From Pseudomonadota bacterium (GTDB lineage: Bacteria; Myxococcota; UBA9042; PHBI01): a stretch of 12,562 nt of DNA. The translations under genes were made by a program, and so were the position numbers. This document shows, piece by piece, positions 8,176 through 12,562 of the stretch. The stretch lies in the NCBI GenBank assembly GCA_005772945.1, contig SXIE01000429.1, positions 1 through 12,562 of the forward strand, written 5' to 3'. Under the pieces are notes generated by a model. The model saw only the letters and a list, made by a program, of their open reading frames with translations. It was not told the origin of the DNA and made no database searches. Every line of letters begins with the position of its first letter. The first letter of the stretch is position 1.

Positions 8176-8961
8176 TCAGTCCAATAGCTCGAGCTTGGAC
8201 TTGAGCTCGCCGCGCGTACCGCCCGGGGCGTCGGACTCGTCGGGCGCTGCGCTCGACTTGGGAAGAGCCGCCAGCGCTTGCTGGTAGGCCGCCTTCGCCT
8301 TGCTGGCATCGCCGGAGCCCTGGTTCAAGACCGGGTTCTGGAGGTCGCCGAGGCGCAGGAACGCGTCGGCCTTGAAGCTGCCACCGACCGCCGCCGCGAG
8401 CGCCTCGTACTCGCGCGCGGCCAAGTCCCGCTCGCCCTTGGCGAGATGGGCGCGCGCGCTGAGCTCGAGCGCGATCGGGTTCGCGGGCGAGCTCGCGTGC
8501 GCGGTGCGCCAGGCCGTCACCAGCCCCAAGGCGCCGGCCGCGTCGCCCTTCTGGAGCTTGAGATTGGCCTGCGTCAGCGTCACGAGCTCCGCCGCGCCAC
8601 TCGAGCCGTTCGCCTGCAGGTACGCCGCCAGTGCCGCCTCGGCGGCCGTGAGGCGCGCAGCCTCATCGGAGAAGCTCGGCGTGGCCGAAGCCGCCGGATC
8701 GCCGGTCGGGGGCGCACCGACCGGGGCTCCGATCGGCGCGAGCGCCGCCCGCAGCGCAAGCGACTGGTCGTTGCGCGACCCGGAGCGCGCATTCGAAAGG
8801 ATCCAGATGACCGTCCCACCGACGACCACGGCGGCGACCGCCAGGATCAACGTCCGGCGGTGCTTCGACAGAAACGCCCACACGCGCTCGAGCCAGGCCT
8901 GGAACGGATCGGGAGCACGGAGCTCCTCTTTCGACATCTCGTGTTTCTTCGTCTTCGCCAC
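8176..8961 (-). CDS. yfgM: YfgM-like membrane-anchored tetratricopeptide protein
   Basis: The 261-residue product has a short charged cytoplasmic N-terminus with the segment FQAWLERVWAFLSKHRR, one transmembrane helix (about 37-55) and an Ala-rich periplasmic helical domain. Features such as LTLTQANLKLQKGDAAGAL, AKGERDLAAREYEALAA and the final AKAAYQQALAALPKSS look like TPR helices of the PF09976 (YfgM) type. YfgM in E. coli is a periplasmic SecYEG-associated protein linked to chaperone transfer of envelope proteins. The GTG start at 8961 has GAGG seven bases upstream and sits about 25 bases after a predicted transcription start. ATG at 8937 is a possible alternative but has only a poor ribosome site; the longer frame to 9141 would overlap the promoter. 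The product is longer than E. coli YfgM (206 residues), mainly from a low-complexity linker after the membrane helix and a longer C-terminus. Confidence 0.75.
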   Translation of the reverse strand: MAKTKKHEMSKEELRAPDPFQAWLERVWAFLSKHRRTLILAVAAVVVGGTVIWILSNARSGSRNDQSLALRAALAPIGAPVGAPPTGDPAASATPSFSDEAARLTAAEAALAAYLQANGSSGAAELVTLTQANLKLQKGDAAGALGLVTAWRTAHASSPANPIALELSARAHLAKGERDLAAREYEALAAAVGGSFKADAFLRLGDLQNPVLNQGSGDASKAKAAYQQALAALPKSSAAPDESDAPGGTRGELKSKLELLD

Positions 8962-8992
8962 AGCCAAGCCTCGCGCGCTTAAGAGCCGTGGA

Positions 8993-9021
8993 TTCCTAGC
9001 CAACGGACCCAGGGATGTCAA
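8993..9021 (-). promoter_or_regulatory. Candidate sigma70-type promoter for the yfgM-bamB-lipoprotein operon
   Basis: On the minus strand a perfect -35 hexamer TTGACA (9016-9021) is followed after 17 bases by TAGGAA (8993-8998), a 3-of-6 match to the -10 consensus. Transcription would start near 8986, about 25 bases before the GTG at 8961. Such an AT-richer patch stands out in this GC-rich region. The weak -10 keeps this a candidate. Confidence 0.5.
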
Positions 9022-9122
9022 CGCCCGTCGGCCCCTCGCGGCGACAAGCTCCCGAGCGCCTGACCGGCCGCCCGGAACTGGGAGTTGACGCGCGCGCGGC
9101 GTGCCGCGAAGGTCGTCCGCGC

Positions 9123-9671
9123 ATGGCACGCCTTCCGACATGGTGCGCGGTCGTCACGGCCGCGGGGGTGGCGGTGGCGGCGCTCCCGGTGGCGGCCCGC
9201 GCCGAGGCGGACGAGTGGGCCGTGTCGCTGGGCGGGTTCTACCGCGGGCTCAGCACGGACAGCGACGCCGACGGTGCGGGCTACAGCCACGGCGCCGGGG
9301 CCCACGGGGCGTTCCGCTACGGCCTCGACGATTTCTGGCAGCTCGGCGGGACGCTGCAGGCGGGCGTCAGCTTCGGCGCGGGCGATCCTGGGTTCGTGGG
9401 CGCGGCGTCGATCGACCTCCATTGGATCGTCGACATCGTGACGTGGGTCCCGTACCTGAGCGTGTCGGCCGGCGCTCTCGCGCGCGCGCCGAGTCCCGAT
9501 GCGGGGTTTCGCCTCGACGCCGTGGTCGGAATCGGCGGCGGCCTGGACTATCGGCCCGAGCGCGGCTGGAGCGTCGGACTCGCGGCGCGCGCGGAGTTTC
9601 CGCTCACGGATCTCGCGCAGACCCCCGTCACGTATTTTGCGGCACTCACGTGGACGACCTACTTCGAGTGA
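9123..9671 (+). CDS. Small outer-membrane beta-barrel protein candidate
   Basis: The 182-residue precursor has a Sec signal peptide (hydrophobic core about 8-25, cleavage after AEA at 27-29). The mature part of about 153 residues is made of alternating, amphipathic beta strands with Gly turns (AVSLGGFYRGL, FWQLGGTLQAGVSFG, WSVGLAARAEFPL) and ends in aromatic-rich YFAALTWTTYFE, as in outer-membrane barrels. The size suggests an eight-stranded barrel. ATG 9123 is chosen because the signal begins there; the in-frame ATG at 9015 would put 36 charged residues before it. GAAGG (9107-9111) may be the ribosome site, with rather long spacing. It is divergent from the yfgM operon across 161 bp in which I see no other gene. 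The gene overlaps the next by 4 bp. The family is not recognised and the function is unknown. Confidence 0.72.
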   Translation: MARLPTWCAVVTAAGVAVAALPVAARAEADEWAVSLGGFYRGLSTDSDADGAGYSHGAGAHGAFRYGLDDFWQLGGTLQAGVSFGAGDPGFVGAASIDLHWIVDIVTWVPYLSVSAGALARAPSPDAGFRLDAVVGIGGGLDYRPERGWSVGLAARAEFPLTDLAQTPVTYFAALTWTTYFE

Positions 9672-10543
9672 CGGAGGCACGCCCGAGACCGAGGCCGACG
9701 ATCGCGGCGCTCGAGACCCGTCAGCGCGTGCGCTTGGCCGACCTCGAGCTGGCGTACGACGTGGCGGGGCCCGCGAACGGGGCGGTCCCGGTGCTCTTGT
9801 GCATGGGCGCCGTCTTGCCTGGACACGCGTGGCGCTTCGTCGTGCCCGAGCTCCAGGGCGAGCGCCAGGTGGCCTGGTTCGACAACCGCGGAACGGGCGC
9901 GTCGGGCGCCCCGCGCGGGCCCTACACGATCGCGCAGCTCGCGGGCGACGCGGCGGCGCTGCTCGCGCACCTCGGCTGGGCGCGCGCGCATGTCGTCGGC
10001 GTGTCGCTGGGCGGGATGGTCGCGCAGGAGCTGGCGCTTGCGCACGGTGCGCGCCTGCGATCGCTGACGCTCATCGCGACCCACCCGGGCGGGCTCTGGC
10101 AGCGCGTGCCGCCGCTGCGCGCATGGCCGCTCTTGGCGCGCCTGGCGGTTGCCTCGGCCCAGACGCGCGCGCGCGCAGCGGCGCCGCTCCTCTTTCCGCA
10201 GGCGTACCGCGAAGAGGTCGGCGAGGACTGGATCCAGGGGGTCCTCAGCCGCGACTTCCACCCGCCGATCACGCGGGATGGGCGGCGCGGGCAGCTCGCG
10301 GCCGCGATGAAACACGACACGCGTGCGCGCCTCGGGGCACTCGCGACGCTGCCGACCTTGGTCGTCAAGCCGGGGCGCGACCTCATCATCGCGCCGCGCA
10401 ACTCCGACGCGCTGCACCGGCTCATTCCGGGGTCGCAGCTCGTCACGTTCGCCGACGCGGGCCACGGCTTGATTCGTCAGTACCCGCGCGAGCTGTGCGC
10501 GGCCTTGCGCGAGCACTTCGCGCGCGCAGAGGGCGCGCCTTAG
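9668..10543 (+). CDS. Alpha/beta-fold hydrolase
   Basis: The 291-residue protein has the classical alpha/beta-hydrolase order. A region PVLLCMGAVLPGHAW (41-55) stands where the oxyanion HG motif normally sits, FDNRGTGAS (71-79) follows strand 4, the nucleophile elbow GVSLGG has Ser113, the acid is probably Asp238 in LVVKPGRDLI, and the base is His266 in DAGHG. The full catalytic triad is therefore present. There is no signal peptide, so it should be cytoplasmic. The nearest-looking relatives are 3-oxoadipate enol-lactonase or BioH-like esterases, but the substrate cannot be inferred; the first motif has MG instead of HG. The GTG start overlaps the upstream barrel gene's stop (GTGA), without its own clear ribosome site, so translation is probably coupled. 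GTG at 9728 is a less likely alternative. It ends 11 bp before the convergent next gene. Confidence 0.88.
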   Translation: MTEARPRPRPTIAALETRQRVRLADLELAYDVAGPANGAVPVLLCMGAVLPGHAWRFVVPELQGERQVAWFDNRGTGASGAPRGPYTIAQLAGDAAALLAHLGWARAHVVGVSLGGMVAQELALAHGARLRSLTLIATHPGGLWQRVPPLRAWPLLARLAVASAQTRARAAAPLLFPQAYREEVGEDWIQGVLSRDFHPPITRDGRRGQLAAAMKHDTRARLGALATLPTLVVKPGRDLIIAPRNSDALHRLIPGSQLVTFADAGHGLIRQYPRELCAALREHFARAEGAP

Positions 10544-10554
10544 CGAGCGAGACC

Positions 10555-11331
10555 TCAGGCCTCGGTGGGCGGAGCGCCACCGGGACGTGGACCGCGACGC
10601 CGACGGCGCCGACCGCGCTTGACCGCGGGCCCATCCTCGTCGCGCCCTTCATGCGGTTGCACCGGTGCGCGATGCGGGTTGGCGCCGCGCCGGGGACCGA
10701 GCTCGACCGCGAGCCCGAGGCCGTGGCCGAGCGCCGCGACCAGCCCGCCGAGGTCGTCGGCCGCGACCGGGAGGAGGCTCGCGTAGCGACCGAGATCGGC
10801 GAGCTGCCCGAAGGGGCCGGTCGCGCCGAGCACCCGGCGCTGGACGAGTGCGGCGTCTTCGATGTCGAGGTCGCGACCGAGGCGACTGCCGCCGGTGACC
10901 AGCGAGATGACGCCGACGAGGGCCCTGCCCTTCTCGGGTTTGTGGGCGGCGACCTGGCGCGCGACCGCACCGCCGGCGGCCTGGCGCGGCATGACCGGGA
11001 CGGCCAGCGCTCCGAGCTCCGCGAGCATGGCGCGCACGACGCGCTCATCGCCGGCCACCTCGAGCGCGTCGAGGCGCGCCCCGTCGAGCCCCTGCGCCCC
11101 GGGGAACGCGAGGATGCGGAACGCGGGGCCGGCAACGACCCAGGCGGCGTGAACCCGCGCGCCGCCGCGTGCGTTGACCTCGGCGAGGGTGGCCGCGGCC
11201 GGCGCGTCGTCGGACGACTCGGCGACGACGACGATGGCGTCGAGTCCGGCGGCGGTAGCGGCCGTCTGGATGTCGGCGAGCGGCGCCGCATGCGCGGGGA
11301 AGTAGAGATCGACGAGCGCGAGGGATGGCAT
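10555..11331 (-). CDS. Hypothetical protein resembling a degenerate PHP-domain protein with Arg-rich tail
   Basis: I do not recognise this 258-residue protein with certainty. The start, LALVDLYFPAHAAPLADI followed by ATAAGLDAIVVVAE (1-38), has the spacing of the PHP phosphoesterase opening (D-L-H-x-H ... A-x-x-x-G-L-D-x-h-x-h-T-D-H). However, the metal-binding histidines are replaced (Tyr10 and Ala13 or nearby, Ala37, Glu38). The end of the folded part (GPFGQLADLGRYASLLPV, then LGGLVAALGHG, 172-204) resembles the C-terminal PHP region G-x-x-x-T ... L-x-x-A-L-x-x-G. A disordered tail (about 213-258) contains eight to ten arginines in RGRRRRRRGPRP. ATG 11331 starts the conserved-looking part, but no good ribosome site is seen; starts at 11349 and 11424 are possible. 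GC-rich third positions support this frame. The 107 bp to the divergent barrel gene show no clear promoter. Confidence 0.6.
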   Translation of the reverse strand: MPSLALVDLYFPAHAAPLADIQTAATAAGLDAIVVVAESSDDAPAAATLAEVNARGGARVHAAWVVAGPAFRILAFPGAQGLDGARLDALEVAGDERVVRAMLAELGALAVPVMPRQAAGGAVARQVAAHKPEKGRALVGVISLVTGGSRLGRDLDIEDAALVQRRVLGATGPFGQLADLGRYASLLPVAADDLGGLVAALGHGLGLAVELGPRRGANPHRAPVQPHEGRDEDGPAVKRGRRRRRRGPRPGGAPPTEA

Positions 11332-11438
11332 CGCCGACGCACGTACCATGCGGCGAGGCGCTCGGACAAGGCCGGCCGGCGCGAACCGGTCGACCTCCGG
11401 CGCTTGAGATGCGCCCGCGCTCATGCCAGTGTCGCGCC

Positions 11439-12125
11439 GTGCCGCGTCCCCTTTCTCGCTTCGGGCGCCTCGTCGCCGGCCTGGCGCTCGTCCTCACGGG
11501 CGGCGCGTCGGCACCCGCGCACGCAGACGACGACTTCGACTTCGGCACGAGCGCCCCACCGCCCTATGGCGACGGCTGGCTCCAGCTCGAAGCCGGCCTC
11601 ACGTTCACGGACGTGGCGCTCCTCGACGAGCACAGCACCCTGGATTCGGTCGGCACGCCCGCCTTCGTCGTCGCGGTCGGCGCCATCTGGCGCACGCCCG
11701 CGCTCGACCTCGGCGTGCGCCTCGAGGCGCTCGGTTCGTTTCAGTTCCAGGGTCTGCAGCGCGACAATCGCGTCGGGCCCCAGTTCCGCGCGGTCGCCAA
11801 CCTGCGCTGGCGCTACGTCGAAGACGACTGGGGTGCGCTCTTCGTGCGCCTGACCCCGGGCGTCGCGGTCTTGAGCCACGCCGATCCACTGCGCTTTCAG
11901 GCCTCGCAGGCCGCCGGCGGCGACTTCGACGCGGTCGATCGCTACAACCTCGGCTTCACCGTCGGCTTCGACTTCGGCGTGCTCGTGTACCTCTCGAACA
12001 GGATCGCGCTCGTCTTCGACATGGATCTGGTGTCGGCCACGACCAGCATCGGGACGCACGTGCGCGACGTCGATCTCACGATCATCCGGGGCGTCTTCAC
12101 GGCCGGGCTCGAGTGGCGAATGTGA
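11439..12125 (+). CDS. Outer-membrane beta-barrel protein candidate
   Basis: The 228-residue precursor has a Sec signal (Arg-rich n-region, LVAGLALVLTGG core) with cleavage after AHA (27-29), followed by an acidic DDDFDF start. The mature part is a chain of amphipathic beta strands such as WLQLEAGLTFTDVALL, FVVAVGAIWRTPALDLGVRL, FRAVANLRWRYVEDDWG, YNLGFTVGFDFGVLVYL and GVFTAGLEWRM, which is the pattern of an outer-membrane barrel with perhaps 8-10 strands. The C-terminal residue is Met rather than the common Phe. GTG 11439 is preferred for the signal peptide length; ATG 11409 would lengthen the n-region by ten residues and is possible. No strong ribosome site is seen for either. It overlaps the following kinase gene by 4 bp. 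No family is recognised and no function can be given. Confidence 0.72.
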   Translation: MPRPLSRFGRLVAGLALVLTGGASAPAHADDDFDFGTSAPPPYGDGWLQLEAGLTFTDVALLDEHSTLDSVGTPAFVVAVGAIWRTPALDLGVRLEALGSFQFQGLQRDNRVGPQFRAVANLRWRYVEDDWGALFVRLTPGVAVLSHADPLRFQASQAAGGDFDAVDRYNLGFTVGFDFGVLVYLSNRIALVFDMDLVSATTSIGTHVRDVDLTIIRGVFTAGLEWRM

Positions 12126-12562
12126 GCTTCGTTCACACTCGGATCTTCGGCGTGGACATCGGCGGCACCCGCATCAAGGCGGGCGCGGTCGACACGCTCG
12201 GCCACGTCGCCGACGAAACGGTCTGGGCGATCGGCGACGCCGACGTCGGGCGCACGCCTGAGGCGCTCGCCCGCGGCCTGGCGCATTGGGCAGACGCGAT
12301 CGATCCGCGACGCTCCGTTCCGATCGGCGTCGCAGTCGCCGGCGTGATCAATCAGGGCGCGGGGCTCATCCGCGAGAGCCCGAACTTCCCGGCGTGGCGC
12401 GATGTCCCCTTTGCGCGTGTGCTCGCCGAAGCGAGCGGGCGGCGCGTCGTGCTCGACAACGACGCGAACGCCGTCGTGCTCGGGGAGGCCGTCTGGGGCG
12501 CGGGGCGCGGGGCCGAGAGCCTCGTCGGCTACACGCTTGGCACCGGCGTCGGCGGCGGCATC
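12122..12562 (+). CDS. ROK family sugar kinase, glucokinase-like (3'-truncated by window edge)
   Basis: The first 147 residues are visible. The ATP-phosphate motif FGVDIGGTRIKAGAVD lies at about 9-24. Next come IGVAVAGVIN (usual ROK form G-x-G-x-P-G, with the Pro replaced by Ala), PNFPAWRDVPF (the sugar-binding P-N-h-P-x-W region) and LDNDANAVVLGEAVWGAGR with the expected catalytic Asp in NDAN. The segment ends with TLGTGVGGGI, the second phosphate motif. These place it among ROK glucokinases or related hexose/N-acetylhexosamine kinases, acting in the cytoplasm on a sugar 6-hydroxyl. There is no DNA-binding helix-turn-helix at the N-terminus, so it is a kinase and not a NagC/Mlc-type repressor. 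The GTG start at 12122 overlaps the upstream stop (GTGA). The zinc-binding Cys motif of the family would lie beyond the window. Confidence 0.92.
   Translation, partial: MSFVHTRIFGVDIGGTRIKAGAVDTLGHVADETVWAIGDADVGRTPEALARGLAHWADAIDPRRSVPIGVAVAGVINQGAGLIRESPNFPAWRDVPFARVLAEASGRRVVLDNDANAVVLGEAVWGAGRGAESLVGYTLGTGVGGGI

Noticed and set aside
6900..8204. Plus-strand open frame of 434 codons opposite the BamB-like gene
   Set aside because: Arg/Ala-rich antisense shadow of a clear beta-propeller gene.
9085..9112. TTGACG as a -35 element for the first barrel gene
   Set aside because: No -10-like hexamer at a suitable spacing, and the region where it would fall overlaps the likely ribosome site.
9479..9490. 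Alternating CG runs here and near 9089-9098 as special structural elements
   Set aside because: Such runs recur across the window and are expected from the base composition and Arg/Ala codon use.
11404..11432. TTGAGA with a downstream CAGTGT as promoter of the second barrel gene
   Set aside because: Only two of six bases match the -10 consensus; it cannot be told from chance.
9499..11853. Plus-strand open frame of 784 codons
   Set aside because: It crosses the hydrolase and the minus-strand PHP-like gene in a different frame. Its composition (Arg/Ala/Gly-rich, no domain pattern) is that of a shadow frame in GC-rich DNA.

Overview
The window is about 70% G+C, has a very strong G/C bias at third codon positions, and carries long spurious open frames on the unused strands. 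Together with a Cys-rich lipoprotein bearing tandem disulfide-type repeats, a GldA/F/G-type ABC cluster and small outer-membrane beta-barrels, this suggests a Gram-negative member of the Myxococcota or a neighbouring deltaproteobacterial lineage. That placement is inference from gene content and composition; no rRNA or tRNA is present. The window is fully packed: no gap without a gene exceeds about 160 bp.

Layout. (1) Positions 2-5669, plus strand: a tight four-gene operon entering from upstream. It holds the C-terminal part of an ABC ATPase, an ABC-2/GldF-type six-helix permease, a large GldG-type periplasmic auxiliary protein anchored at both ends, and a DUF4340 protein with about four repeats. 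Genes are separated by 1-10 bp or overlap by 4 bp. (2) Positions 5677-8961, minus strand, convergent with the first operon and only 7 bp from it: a YfgM-like membrane-anchored TPR protein, then a BamB-like beta-propeller lipoprotein starting 1 bp after it, then a 413-residue Cys-rich lipoprotein. A sigma70-like -35/-10 pair sits just upstream of the first of these genes. (3) Positions 9123-10543, plus strand: a small secreted outer-membrane barrel candidate overlapping (GTGA) an alpha/beta-hydrolase. (4) Positions 10555-11331, minus strand: an unrecognised protein that looks like a degenerate PHP-domain protein with an Arg-rich tail. (5) Positions 11439-12562, plus strand: a second small outer-membrane barrel candidate overlapping (GTGA) the start of a ROK-family sugar kinase cut off by the window end.

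How it fits together. The theme is the cell envelope. The first operon encodes a putative inner-membrane ABC machine with large periplasmic parts and no visible substrate-binding protein. The second encodes the YfgM-BamB pair, linked in other proteobacteria to handling outer-membrane protein precursors and to the BAM complex, here with an extra Cys-rich lipoprotein. Two further genes encode probable outer-membrane barrels. No mobile element, CRISPR array, RNA gene or convincing Rho-independent terminator was seen. The most unusual points are the large helical, Cys-containing insert in the GldG-like protein, the Cys-rich lipoprotein attached to yfgM-bamB, the PHP-like protein lacking metal ligands, and two barrel genes each coupled by GTGA to a cytosolic enzyme gene.
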